64,000 nt of DNA from Candidatus Aminicenantota bacterium. Its GTDB lineage: Bacteria; Acidobacteriota; Aminicenantia; S016-38. The notes beneath the pieces are model-generated. The model was not told the origin of the DNA and made no database searches. It was given only the letters and a program-made list of their open reading frames with translations. Of the stretch, positions 1-11,472 are shown one piece after another (the stretch's first letter is position 1; each line of letters opens with the position of its first letter). The DNA lies in assembly GCA_027068075.1 (NCBI GenBank), contig JAMOUJ010000005.1:62001-126000 (forward strand). Direction: 5' to 3'. Position numbers and translations under genes: made by a program.

Positions 1-1264
1 TCTCAAGGATGGCCTGGGCCTGGACTCTGGTGAGGGAAAACCTCTTTATCAGGGCGGCCCGGGCGATGGCCACATCCTTGCTCCTCTTTATAATAGCCAC
101 CACCTCGTCAATGTTGGCCAGGGCCACCAGGAGTCCCTCCAGAATGTGTAGCCTCTCCTCCGCCTTCCTCAACTCGTAACGGCTCCGGCGTATGACCACG
201 GACCTTCTGTGGGAAAGGAAATGCTCCAGTATCTCCTTGAGGTTCATGACCCGGGGTTGGAGGTTCACTATGGCCAGAAGTATGATCCCGTAGCCTATCT
301 GAAGTTGGGTGTGCTTGTAGAGGAGGTTGATGATCCTGTGGGGATTCTCGTCCCTCTTGAGTTCCACCACCACCCTTATACCGCTTCTATCGGACTCATC
401 CCTTATGTCGGTTATCCCCTCTATCCTCCTCTCCTGAACAAGGCGGGCTATCTTGGCCAGAAGTTTGGCCTTGTTCACCTCGTAAGGCAATTCCGTTATC
501 ACCAGCCGCGGCCGTCCCCTTTCCTCCTCCACATGGACCCTCCCCCTCACCACTATGGACCCTTTACCGGTGGTGTAAGCGTCCTTTATTCCCTGCGTCC
601 CCGCAATAATGCCGTAGGTGGGAAAGTCCGGCCCTTTAACGAACTCCATTAGTTGCTCCACGGTGGCGGTGGGGTTGTCCACCAGGAAAACAAGGGCGTC
701 AATCACCTCCGTAAGGTTGTGGGGAGGAATTCTGGTGGCCATTCCCACCGCTATTCCGGAACTCCCGTTGATGAGCAAATTGGGTATCCTGGTGGGGAGA
801 ACCACCGGCTCCATGACCGTGGTGTCGTAGTTGGGGACGAAATCCACCGTGTCCTTGTCTATGTCCGCCAGCATCTCCTCGGCTATGCGGCTCATCCTTA
901 CCTCGGTGTACCTCATGGCCGCCGGGGCGTCGCCGTCTATGGAGCCGAAGTTTCCCTGCCCGTCCACCAGGGGATATCTCATGGAAAAGTCCTGGGCCAT
1001 TCTAACCAGAGCGTCGTAAACCGGAGCATCTCCGTGGGGATGGAATTTTCCTATGACCTCTCCCACTATCCTGGCGGATTTTTTGTAGGGGGAGTTGGAG
1101 CGGTTGCCGGCTTCCCACATGGCGTAGAGGATCCTGCGATGGACGGGCTTGAGTCCGTCACGCACATCGGGGATAGCCCTTCCTATGATGACGCTCATGG
1201 CGTAGTCCAGATAACTACGCCGCATTTCGTCTTCAATTTCCACCGGCAGGATTTCTTCACCCAT
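1..1264 (-). CDS. gyrA: DNA gyrase subunit A, N-terminal part (runs off window)
   Basis: Type IIA topoisomerase A subunit, which cuts and rejoins DNA while GyrB supplies ATP hydrolysis. From the ATG at 1264 the minus-strand frame stays open to the window edge, giving 421 residues; the C-terminal DNA-wrapping domain lies outside. Seen: [13 protein letters not shown] near residue 18, HPHGD at 75-79, and AAMRYTEVR with the catalytic Tyr at 119. Residues matching E. coli GyrA Ser83, Ala84 and Asp87 are Ala80, Pro81 and Asp84. The start has an AAGGAAGG ribosome site and a good promoter at 1298-1327. A ParC-type paralogue cannot be excluded without the C-terminal domain, but the N-terminal motifs favour GyrA. 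Confidence 0.93.
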   Translation of the reverse strand, partial: MGEEILPVEIEDEMRRSYLDYAMSVIIGRAIPDVRDGLKPVHRRILYAMWEAGNRSNSPYKKSARIVGEVIGKFHPHGDAPVYDALVRMAQDFSMRYPLVDGQGNFGSIDGDAPAAMRYTEVRMSRIAEEMLADIDKDTVDFVPNYDTTVMEPVVLPTRIPNLLINGSSGIAVGMATRIPPHNLTEVIDALVFLVDNPTATVEQLMEFVKGPDFPTYGIIAGTQGIKDAYTTGKGSIVVRGRVHVEEERGRPRLVITELPYEVNKAKLLAKIARLVQERRIEGITDIRDESDRSGIRVVVELKRDENPHRIINLLYKHTQLQIGYGIILLAIVNLQPRVMNLKEILEHFLSHRRSVVIRRSRYELRKAEERLHILEGLLVALANIDEVVAIIKRSKDVAIARAALIKRFSLTRVQAQAILE

Positions 1265-1297
1265 GACAATACCTTCCTTTAAAAACTCCGAAGTATA

Positions 1298-1327
1298 ATT
1301 CTACCCGTCTAAGCCTCCCTCTGTCAA
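1298..1327 (-). promoter_or_regulatory. Sigma70-type promoter for gyrA
   Basis: On the minus strand a perfect -35 TTGACA (1327-1322), an 18-bp spacer and a -10 TAGAAT (1303-1298) precede gyrA. The predicted leader is about 27 nt and holds a purine-rich ribosome site. Confidence 0.75.
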
Positions 1328-1356
1328 ACGGCGGGGCCCTGAAAACCCGGGAAGTA

Positions 1357-1365
1357 TGGTATGAT
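1357..1365 (+). promoter_or_regulatory. Extended -10 promoter for trmI, leaderless type
   Basis: TGG-TATGAT (1357-1365) ends exactly 6 bp before the trmI ATG at 1372, so transcription would begin at or next to the start codon. No clear -35 box and no ribosome site are visible. Confidence 0.55.
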
Positions 1366-1371
1366 TTTGGG

Positions 1372-2118
1372 ATGAAGGAAGGGGAAAAAATCCTGCTCTA
1401 CGGGAAAAGGGAATTTCTGGTGGAATACCGGCCCGGGGAGGAAGTTCACACTCACCTGGGCAAGATAATCCTCAAGGAGGGTCTGGAGTACGGGGACCTT
1501 CTTCGTTCTTCCACCGGGGCGGAGTTCGTGGTTCTGAAGCCATCCTTGGCGGACCTCATGAAGGATGTCCGGAGAAAGACCACCATAATTTATCCCAAGG
1601 ATGCCGGTGTGATGCTACTGGAGGCCGGCGTGGAAAGCGGAAGCACCGTGGGAGAAGCCGGCACCGGTTCCGGGGCCCTTACCCTCCTTCTTTCCCGGAT
1701 AGTGGGAAGGGAGGGAAAGGTAATTTCCTTTGAAGCAAGGAAGGAGTTTATAGACCTGGCCCTGGAAAACCTACGCCAATCCCCCTTCCAGAACTACGAA
1801 ATAATCCACAGGGATGTGGTCAAGGACGGCTTCGGGGAGTTCCGCTTTGATGCCCTTTTCATAGACCTTCCGGAGCCGTGGGAAGCGGTTTCCCGGGCCC
1901 GGGAGGCCATACTTCCCGGGGGGGCCTGGGTCTCCCTTTCCCCCAACATGGAGCAGATGAAAAAAACCGCCCTGACCCTGCGGGAAGAGGGTTTTTTGAG
2001 GATACGGAGTTTTGAAATACTCAGGAGGGAAATGGTGGTGAGGAGTTTCGGAGTAAGGCCCAAGGAAGTGATGCATTCCCACACGGGATATATCACCGTG
2101 GCAAGGAGGGGAAAATGA
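1372..2118 (+). CDS. trmI: tRNA (adenine-N1)-methyltransferase TrmI
   Basis: S-adenosylmethionine-dependent enzyme that makes m1A58 in the T-loop of tRNA, a modification that stabilises tRNA in thermophiles. The 248-residue length is normal for bacterial TrmI. Seen: an N-terminal small beta domain, IYPKDAG at 73-79, the SAM-binding loop GEAGTGSGALT at 94-104, and FIDLPEPW at 163-170, which holds the family's catalytic Asp (Asp165). The ATG has no Shine-Dalgarno sequence and sits 6 bp after an extended -10 box, so the mRNA is probably leaderless. Its last 4 bp (ATGA) overlap the purB start, implying coupled translation. Confidence 0.93.
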   Translation: MKEGEKILLYGKREFLVEYRPGEEVHTHLGKIILKEGLEYGDLLRSSTGAEFVVLKPSLADLMKDVRRKTTIIYPKDAGVMLLEAGVESGSTVGEAGTGSGALTLLLSRIVGREGKVISFEARKEFIDLALENLRQSPFQNYEIIHRDVVKDGFGEFRFDALFIDLPEPWEAVSRAREAILPGGAWVSLSPNMEQMKKTALTLREEGFLRIRSFEILRREMVVRSFGVRPKEVMHSHTGYITVARRGK

Positions 2119-3398
2119 TTGAGAGATACAGCAAGGAACCCATGAAATCCCTCTGGGGCCAGGAGGCCAAGTTCCGCAGATGGCTGGAGGTGGAGGTGGC
2201 CGCCGCCCGGGCCATGGCGGAGTTGGGGATAATACCCTCCTGGGCAGCGGAGGAAATTGAGAAAAGGGCGGACTTCTCCTTGGAAGAGATAAAAGAAAGG
2301 GAGAAGGTGACGAAGCACGATGTGGCGGCCTTCGTGGATGTGGTGGCCCGCCGGGTGGGGGAGGCGGGAAAATACCTTCACTTCGGTCTCACCTCCTACG
2401 ATGTGGTGGACACCGCCCTTTCCATGGCCATGAGGGAGGCCCTGGGAATGATAATTGAGAGGGCGGAAAACCTCAGGGAGGTCCTCCGGGAAAAGGCAAT
2501 CCAGCACAAATACACCCCCCAGATGGGAAGAACCCACGGAATCCACGCCGAACCCATTACCTTCGGGCTTAAACTCCTGGTCTACACCAAGGAGATGGAG
2601 AGGAACATAGAAAGGCTGGGAAGGGCCCGGGAAGTGATCTCCGTGGGCAAACTCTCCGGAGCCGTGGGGACCTTTTCACAACTTCCTCCGGAGGTGGAGG
2701 AAAAAACCATGAAGAGGCTGGGACTGAGGCCTGCTCCGGCCACCACCCAGGTCCTTCAGAGGGACCGCCACGGGGAGGTTCTCTTTGCCCTGGCGGTGAC
2801 GGCCTCCACCCTGGAGAAAATGGCCCTGGAGATAAGGCACCTCCAGAGGACGGAGGTTTCGGAAGCCCAAGAACCCTTCTCCGGAGGACAGAAGGGCTCC
2901 TCCGCCATGCCCCACAAGAGGAACCCCGTGCGTTGCGAGAGAATATGCGGCCTCAGTCGGCTTATAAGGTCCTACCTCGCACCGGCCCTGGAGAACAACC
3001 CCCTCTGGCACGAAAGGGACATCTCCCACTCCTCGGTGGAAAGGGTCATCATCCCCGACGGTTTCCTGGCCCTCCACTTCATCCTGGAGGAGAGCATAGA
3101 CATAATTGCCAACCTCAGGGTGAACGCCGAGAGGATGCTGAAAAACATCTGGTCCTCCGGCGGGGTCTTCCTATCCCAGAGGGTTCTTCTGGCCCTGGTG
3201 GAAAGGGGATGGAGCAGGGACTCGGCCTACAGGAAAGTTCAGTCCCTGGCCCTGAAGGCCTTTGACCAGGGAAAGGACTTCAGGGACCTGGTAAAGGAGG
3301 AACTGGGAAAGGAAATCCCCCATGTGGAGGAGTTATTCTCCCTGGACTACTACTTTAGACACATTGACAGAATCTTCTCCAGGGCCCTGGAAGAGTAA
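2115..3398 (+). CDS. purB: Adenylosuccinate lyase
   Basis: Fumarase/aspartase-superfamily enzyme of purine synthesis. It releases fumarate from SAICAR on the way to IMP and from adenylosuccinate to give AMP. Seen: LTSYDVVDTA near residue 92, GRTHGIHAEP near 139 with the catalytic His, and the signature loop GSSAMPHKRNP near 262. The 427-residue length is typical. It is the second gene of trmI-purB, starting by ATGA overlap. Its last 66 bp overlap tail-to-tail with the convergent membrane-protein gene at 3333-5249. Other purine genes (purD, purE) lie far away at 57.8-59.5 kb. Confidence 0.96.
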   Translation: MIERYSKEPMKSLWGQEAKFRRWLEVEVAAARAMAELGIIPSWAAEEIEKRADFSLEEIKEREKVTKHDVAAFVDVVARRVGEAGKYLHFGLTSYDVVDTALSMAMREALGMIIERAENLREVLREKAIQHKYTPQMGRTHGIHAEPITFGLKLLVYTKEMERNIERLGRAREVISVGKLSGAVGTFSQLPPEVEEKTMKRLGLRPAPATTQVLQRDRHGEVLFALAVTASTLEKMALEIRHLQRTEVSEAQEPFSGGQKGSSAMPHKRNPVRCERICGLSRLIRSYLAPALENNPLWHERDISHSSVERVIIPDGFLALHFILEESIDIIANLRVNAERMLKNIWSSGGVFLSQRVLLALVERGWSRDSAYRKVQSLALKAFDQGKDFRDLVKEELGKEIPHVEELFSLDYYFRHIDRIFSRALEE

Positions 3399-5249
3399 CT
3401 CTCTGAAGACCAGACTCCTGGAGGATGGATTCTCCAGAAAAATGTCCTCCCCCTGAAGATAAAGGTCAAACATGTAGGGGTGGAAGGAAAATTTATCCAG
3501 TTCCACGGACTCCCCCGGGGGAAGGAGTTTCAAAACCGCCCCGGCTCCCCGGGCCCTTACGAAGAGCCTGTATTTGCCATGGGGAAGACTCAGGGGAATT
3601 TTAAATTTTCCCCCGGGCTTCAACACTATGCTAACCCCGGGCTCCCACAGACGATAATTGCCCCGGGATATCCACCCCTTCATCAGCGTGTAGCCTCCCC
3701 CCTCCACCACATCGGGGAGGAATACGGAATTGAATCGGAGTTTCAGAGGAAGTTCCCTGTCCTTTACACCGTAGAAGACCACTTCCCTTCTGGCGCTTAC
3801 CAGGTTCCTCAGAAGTCTCCACCGCCCCGCTTCCCACCAGCCCTCGGGTAAAATAGGTTTTATCCAATCTTCAAAGGCTATGGCCAGGTCTGGCTCCTGA
3901 CGGGAGAGGAAGTTTTTTATCAGGGCCCGCCGGTCCTCCGAAGGGACGGGGGAAATCTTGATCTCGTAAACCTCCCTGGTGGCGAGGCCCACGAAATCCA
4001 CTATTTTCACCCCTTCGTTGTAAAAGGCTACCGTCCCTATGTCGTTGAGAACCACCCTGCCCCGGGGAAAAAATCTCTTCACGAACATGGCCATTTGATA
4101 TTGCTGGGAATAAAGGCCCTCGGAACCCACCGGAGTATTGTAGTTCATGAGAAACCTCGGGGTGAAAAATCCCAGGGCCACCGCCCCCAGCAGAAAAGGA
4201 GCCAGGCGGTTTCTGACCTTTACCCCCTGAAGAACCTTCAACACGAAGGGAAGGGCAAAGGCCAGGAGGTAATTCTGATACCGGGGGGGATAGGTGTAGT
4301 AGGCGAAAAGGAAGTGAAGCGTTATCAGAATGGGGGGAAATAGGTAAAAGGGCCATTTCTCCTTCCCCTGAAGGAAAAGCACGAGAAGGAAGGCGGCCAG
4401 AAGAAAGAATATAAAGATTTCCATGGAAAGGGTGGGGACGGCGAAGGAGGTCATTCTGAACCTCAGAGCCCCCAGGAAGGAGCGGATGGCCCCAAAAATC
4501 TCACCCTTCAGAAGGTAGTGGAGGATTACCGATTTCCCCTTCACCGCCACGGAAGACGGAAGAAACCCCCATCCGTGGTAAATGTTCATTATCCCGTAGG
4601 CCAGGGGAAAGGGCACGGCAGATGCCAGAAGGGTTCCGGCCTGGGCCCACTTCCTTTCCCAAAGGAAATAAAGGAAGAAAAGCAACAAGAAGAAGGATGT
4701 TTCGTATCTCGCCCCCATGGCCAGGAAAACCAGGAGGTAAAAATCCCATCCCAACTTTTTCCCATGAAGGTAGGCTACGAACTTCCGGGCCAGAAGCAAA
4801 ACCAGGAGGATGTGTAGGATGTGTTCCATCCCGGAATAGAGGATCAAATAGACGGGAAGCGCCAGGAGGAAAAGAAAGGAAAGGGTGAACTGCCAGGAAA
4901 GGGAATGGCCCTCAAAGGTTTTCCACACCTGCCACACCAGGATGACGAGGAAAACGAGATTAAGTACCAGGGGAATGTAGGTATTGACTCCGAAGAGGAG
5001 GTATCCAAAGCCCAGAAGGAGGGTCCAGAGGGGTGAGGAGGAGGCGGGGGTGTAGGCAAATCTGGTTATCCCCAGCACCCCGTGCCTTACCAGGTTTTTG
5101 GCCATGGCCATGTGGATGTAGGCATCGTCGTAGGAATAAAAAAGATGGCCTCCACAGCGGAAAAGGATGGCCCGGTGAATCAAGATCAGGAAGAAGAGAA
5201 AGAGGAGGTAAAGAAGAAGGAGGGCCTCGGCCCTTTTCTTGTGTTCCAT
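3333..5249 (-). CDS. GT-C type membrane glycosyltransferase-like protein
   Basis: Polytopic inner-membrane protein of 638 residues. A cytosolic basic N-terminus leads into about ten hydrophobic segments up to residue ~370. A soluble, probably periplasmic, C-terminal part of about 270 residues follows and is rich in beta-strand-like sequence. The first extracytoplasmic loop has YDDAYIHMAMAKNL (40-53); the DD motif there is typical of polyprenol-phosphate-sugar-dependent GT-C enzymes (GT39/ArnT-like), where the Asp residues act in catalysis. Donor and acceptor are unknown. The ATG lies 6 bp after an extended -10 (TGT-TATAAT), so the gene seems separately transcribed and leaderless. Its 3' end overlaps purB by 66 bp. 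Confidence 0.7.
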   Translation of the reverse strand: MEHKKRAEALLLLYLLFLFFLILIHRAILFRCGGHLFYSYDDAYIHMAMAKNLVRHGVLGITRFAYTPASSSPLWTLLLGFGYLLFGVNTYIPLVLNLVFLVILVWQVWKTFEGHSLSWQFTLSFLFLLALPVYLILYSGMEHILHILLVLLLARKFVAYLHGKKLGWDFYLLVFLAMGARYETSFFLLLFFLYFLWERKWAQAGTLLASAVPFPLAYGIMNIYHGWGFLPSSVAVKGKSVILHYLLKGEIFGAIRSFLGALRFRMTSFAVPTLSMEIFIFFLLAAFLLVLFLQGKEKWPFYLFPPILITLHFLFAYYTYPPRYQNYLLAFALPFVLKVLQGVKVRNRLAPFLLGAVALGFFTPRFLMNYNTPVGSEGLYSQQYQMAMFVKRFFPRGRVVLNDIGTVAFYNEGVKIVDFVGLATREVYEIKISPVPSEDRRALIKNFLSRQEPDLAIAFEDWIKPILPEGWWEAGRWRLLRNLVSARREVVFYGVKDRELPLKLRFNSVFLPDVVEGGGYTLMKGWISRGNYRLWEPGVSIVLKPGGKFKIPLSLPHGKYRLFVRARGAGAVLKLLPPGESVELDKFSFHPYMFDLYLQGEDIFLENPSSRSLVFRELLFQGPGEDSVNVSKVVVQGE

Positions 5250-5256
5250 GGAGGGA

Positions 5257-8254
<2,998 letters not shown>

Positions 8255-8300
8255 GATTGCCTCCTTATTATTAAATATTTTCTAAATTTCTTACAAACTG

Positions 8301-8329
8301 ATTATATCGCCATTCCCCACAAATTTCAA
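8301..8329 (-). promoter_or_regulatory. Sigma70-type promoter for nfnAB
   Basis: Minus strand: TTGAAA (8329-8324), 17-bp spacer, TATAAT (8306-8301). The leader is about 40 nt, AT-rich, and ends in AAGGAGG before the nfnA ATG. The -35 box overlaps the last codons of the aldolase gene. Confidence 0.8.
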
Positions 8330-8994
8330 CCCTCAAGGGTCCAGAGAAAATCCTCTGCCCTCCACGGTCTGGGGGAAAGACCGTATTTTTTCCGCAGGCC
8401 CAGAAGTCTCTCCACCTCCGCCTCCTCCAGAAGGGATACCCTTCCCAGGTTCAAACTCCTCCACAGGACCTCCGCCACATGCTCCATGGTCTCCATCATG
8501 GCCAGGGCCAGGTCCAGGGAAGGGCCCAGGGTAACGGCTCCGTGGTTCTGAAGAATCAGGGCGTCGTGGCGAAGACTGGCCTTCCCGGCCCTGTCTGCCA
8601 ACTCCTGGCTGGATGGAAGGGAAAACTCCACTATCGGCACGGGTCCCAGAAGAAAAACCGCCTCCGCCAGGATGGGATACCTCAGGGGAATTCCCGCCGA
8701 GGCCAGGGACAAAACAAAGGAGGGATGGGCGTGGACCACCGCCACCACATCCGGCCTCCTCCGGTAAATCTCCAGATGAAGAAGGTATTCGGAGGATGGC
8801 CTGCCCCTGAGGATCTCCCCTCCGAGTGATACCTCCGCCACCTCCGAAGGCCTTACCCTGTCCTTTCTGGTCCCCCCGGGGGTTATGTAAAAGACCTCGC
8901 CCTTCCGCAGGGAAACATTGCCCTCGGAAAGGGTTATCAGCCCTCTCCTGTATAAATGGCCTATGGCTTCAACTATTTCTTCCTTCTCAGTCAA
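8326..8994 (-). CDS. Class II aldolase/adducin family protein (FucA/AraD-like)
   Basis: Zinc-dependent aldolase or epimerase family, whose members cleave sugar phosphates such as L-fuculose-1-phosphate or act on related hydroxy acids. Seen: glycine-rich GTRKDRV for phosphate binding, SSEYLLH with the catalytic Glu69, zinc ligands His88 and His90 (HAHP), and His151 in QNHGAVTLG. The 222-residue length is typical. The substrate cannot be read from sequence. It is the last gene of the operon with the SucCD-like synthetase, overlapping sucD by 8 bp; that suggests its product or substrate could be linked to a CoA-activated acid, but this is inference. Confidence 0.85.
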   Translation of the reverse strand: MTEKEEIVEAIGHLYRRGLITLSEGNVSLRKGEVFYITPGGTRKDRVRPSEVAEVSLGGEILRGRPSSEYLLHLEIYRRRPDVVAVVHAHPSFVLSLASAGIPLRYPILAEAVFLLGPVPIVEFSLPSSQELADRAGKASLRHDALILQNHGAVTLGPSLDLALAMMETMEHVAEVLWRSLNLGRVSLLEEAEVERLLGLRKKYGLSPRPWRAEDFLWTLEG

Positions 8995-9895
8995 GCCCGT
9001 GCTTCCTCCTTACCTCCGCCACCACCCTGGGTATGTCCATGAGGGCCTCGGCGATGTAGGCTCCGGCCCGGCGAAGTCTCTCCACCTTGGAGGCGTAACT
9101 TCCCCTTCCCCCCTCCACGATGGCTCCGGCGTGGGAAAACCGGGTGCCCTCCTTGGCCGCCTTCCCACCGATGAAGGCCACGATGGGCTTGGTTATCTCC
9201 CCCTTCTCCATCATCTCCGCCACCCTCTCCTCCTGGGTTGTGCCTATTTCGCCGAACATGACCATCATCTTCGTCTGGGGATCCTGCTCAAAAAGCCCCA
9301 TGACATCGGGATGGGGCAGACCCACCACCGCATCTCCCCCCACATGGACTATGGTGGAAAGCCCGAAGCCCGCCCTGGAAAGGTAATAGGAAATGGCGGA
9401 GGTAATGCCTCCGGAGCGGGAACTCACCCCTATGTCTCCCTGGCGGAACCACTGTTTTGCGGTCTCTGGTCTTCCACCGATCATCCCAAGAACGGCCCTT
9501 CCCGGGGAGAGAACTCCCAGGGTGTTGGGCCCTATGAACTTCGCCCCCCTTCTTTCGGCGTGGGCCGCTATGTCCAGGACATCGTGGATGGGAACCCTGT
9601 CGGGAACCAGCAGGAGGAGTTTTATACCGGCGTCTATAGCCTCCAGGGCAGCCGCCTTCACCAGCGGGGCCGGAACGAAGATCGCCGAAGCGTCTATTTG
9701 TCCCACCTTTTCTATGGCCTCGTATACGGAGTCAAAGACGGGTACCCCCTCCACCTCCTGTCCTCCCTTGCCCGGGGTAACCCCCGCCACCACATTGGTC
9801 CCGTAGCCCTTCATGAGTTTGGTCCTGGCCCTTCCTTCCCTGCCGGTTATTCCCTGAACCAGGACCCTGGTCTTTTCATCTATCAGGATGGCCAT
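8987..9895 (-). CDS. sucD: Succinyl-CoA synthetase alpha subunit-like protein
   Basis: Alpha subunit of an ADP/GDP-forming acyl-CoA synthetase. It binds CoA and carries the phosphohistidine during acyl-CoA formation or cleavage. Seen: N-terminal CoA-binding Rossmann region with GITGREG (15-21), an SRSGG loop near 159-163, and the phosphorylated His255 in FSHAGAIVEGG. The 302-residue length is typical. It starts one base after the stop of the beta subunit gene, so the two are translated together. The beta partner is aberrant (see 9896-11452), so the acid substrate may be succinate or another such as malate. Confidence 0.88.
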   Translation of the reverse strand: MAILIDEKTRVLVQGITGREGRARTKLMKGYGTNVVAGVTPGKGGQEVEGVPVFDSVYEAIEKVGQIDASAIFVPAPLVKAAALEAIDAGIKLLLLVPDRVPIHDVLDIAAHAERRGAKFIGPNTLGVLSPGRAVLGMIGGRPETAKQWFRQGDIGVSSRSGGITSAISYYLSRAGFGLSTIVHVGGDAVVGLPHPDVMGLFEQDPQTKMMVMFGEIGTTQEERVAEMMEKGEITKPIVAFIGGKAAKEGTRFSHAGAIVEGGRGSYASKVERLRRAGAYIAEALMDIPRVVAEVRRKHGLD

Positions 9896-11452
9896 TTATC
9901 CCTCCTTTATTATCTTTTCCCGGTATTCCTTGAGGCCCGGGATTGGAAGGTCTATGTGAATGGCCCTCTCCCCTTCAAGGTAACAGGCCAGTTCACACGC
10001 CAGACACTCGGTACACTTCCCCTTGGCCGCATCCTCTTCGGAAATGGCCAGAACCGGTTTCCCCTCCTCCACCTTCAGAACCCCGTAGGTGCAGGCTTCA
10101 ACGCAGGGCCTGGCCTCGCATCTGGCACAAAGGCTGTGGTTTATGTAAACTCTGCCCGTAAGGGTTTTGAAACTGTAGGCTCCCTCTGGGGGCGTGTAAT
10201 CCGTCATGGGCTTGACCCGGTGAACCTTCCTTCCCCCTTTTTCCACCAGTTCCTTCAAGCGGTCGGCGCAGAACTCCGGGGAATCGTCCCTGCCGTAGCC
10301 CTCTATCTTTCCTGGAATAAACTTAGAGAAGGTCTCCAGTATTTCTATGGCCTTTTCCTCGTAATTCCCTCCCAGGCGAAGCACCGCCGGGATCTCTATC
10401 TGGTCCTCCAGAAAGGCCTTCACCAGCCCCCGGGCGGAGTTGAACTGCTCCTGGGAGGCCACCCCGGAGCCGGAGGCGAAGTAGCCTATAATTCCCGGTT
10501 GGGAGAGGATTATTTTGGCCGCCCGGTAAACCTTGGAGGCCGGAGGGTTCCCGCTGGTATCGGTGAAGTTGGCAATTTTAAAGCCCCGGTTTAACACCGC
10601 GTCCATGGACATCATGGAACCTCCTCCACCGGCGCCGTGGAAGCCTATGTAATTTTCCTCGGGGTTGGGCCTCTCCACCATCTGGAAGAAGTAAAAGGTC
10701 CCGCGGTAATCGTTCTCCTCCACCTTGTAGGCTATCTTTTCCAGTTCCGTGGGGGGCCTATCAAATTCCCTGGCTATTTCAATTCCCAGTTCCGGATGGC
10801 GGTAAACCGCGTAGTCGTCCACGGCGATGTGTGTGTCGGCGGCGTAGACTTCACCTTCTTCGGTTACCACCAGAGGGTTTATCTCCGCTGAGCGGGCGTC
10901 GTATTTCCGAAAGGCCTGGTAGAGCCTGGACAGGGTGGAGGAAAGTTTAACCAGAAGTTTTCCCTTGAACCCCAGCCTGGAGAGAAGACCCCGGGCCCTG
11001 TATTCCGGAAATCCCTCCAGGACATCCACATGGTGGGTAAGCAAGGCCTCAGGATGCTCCCGGGCTATTTCCTCTATGCCGGTTCCACCCATGGAGGAAA
11101 AAACCACCAGGGGTTTTTTGGCGTAATCGTCTATGACCACCCCGGCGAAGAGTTCCCTTTGAATCCTGAGTTTCTCCTCCACCAGAAGTTTCTCCACCAC
11201 GAAATTTTTAACCTTCATCCCCAGAAGTTCCCGGGCCACCCTTTCCGCCTCTTCGGGGGTCTTCACGAACCTCACCCCCCCCATCTCGGCCCTTCCCTTC
11301 AACCAGACCTGGATCTTTAAAACCGCCTCGGTGCCCAATTCCTCCACGGCCCGGGCCGCCTCCTCCGGGGTTTCTACCACCCTTCCCCGGGGAACCTTGA
11401 TCCCCGTTTCCTTGAGGATTTGTTTTCCCTGGTATTCAAAAAGCCTGGCCAT
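9896..11452 (-). CDS. SucC-like acyl-CoA synthetase beta subunit fused to a dicluster ferredoxin domain
   Basis: Residues 1-220 form an ATP-grasp domain that begins FEYQGKQIL as SucC does, with SAEINPLVV near 188. Residues 240-415 correspond to the SucC ligase domain but diverge: HGAGGGGSM (272-280) and TDTSGNPP (298-304) stand where SucC usually has the GAG and DVGGG loops. An extra C-terminal domain of about 90 residues has Cys442/445/450/454 and Cys480/483/486/490, enough for two [4Fe-4S] clusters. Normal SucC is about 390 residues; this has 518 with no frame break. The promoter is at 11473-11502 and the start is preceded by GGAGGTG. An unusual subfamily; the physiological substrate is unknown. 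Confidence 0.8.
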   Translation of the reverse strand: MARLFEYQGKQILKETGIKVPRGRVVETPEEAARAVEELGTEAVLKIQVWLKGRAEMGGVRFVKTPEEAERVARELLGMKVKNFVVEKLLVEEKLRIQRELFAGVVIDDYAKKPLVVFSSMGGTGIEEIAREHPEALLTHHVDVLEGFPEYRARGLLSRLGFKGKLLVKLSSTLSRLYQAFRKYDARSAEINPLVVTEEGEVYAADTHIAVDDYAVYRHPELGIEIAREFDRPPTELEKIAYKVEENDYRGTFYFFQMVERPNPEENYIGFHGAGGGGSMMSMDAVLNRGFKIANFTDTSGNPPASKVYRAAKIILSQPGIIGYFASGSGVASQEQFNSARGLVKAFLEDQIEIPAVLRLGGNYEEKAIEILETFSKFIPGKIEGYGRDDSPEFCADRLKELVEKGGRKVHRVKPMTDYTPPEGAYSFKTLTGRVYINHSLCARCEARPCVEACTYGVLKVEEGKPVLAISEEDAAKGKCTECLACELACYLEGERAIHIDLPIPGLKEYREKIIKEG

Positions 11453-11472
11453 TTACACCTCCATTTCAACTT

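Noticed and set aside
8918-10594. Long plus-strand open frame (about 558 codons) opposite the sucC-like/sucD/aldolase genes
   Set aside because: Its translation is rich in Gly, His and Pro with no domain, and it mirrors a strongly supported coding strand; it is a codon-bias shadow.
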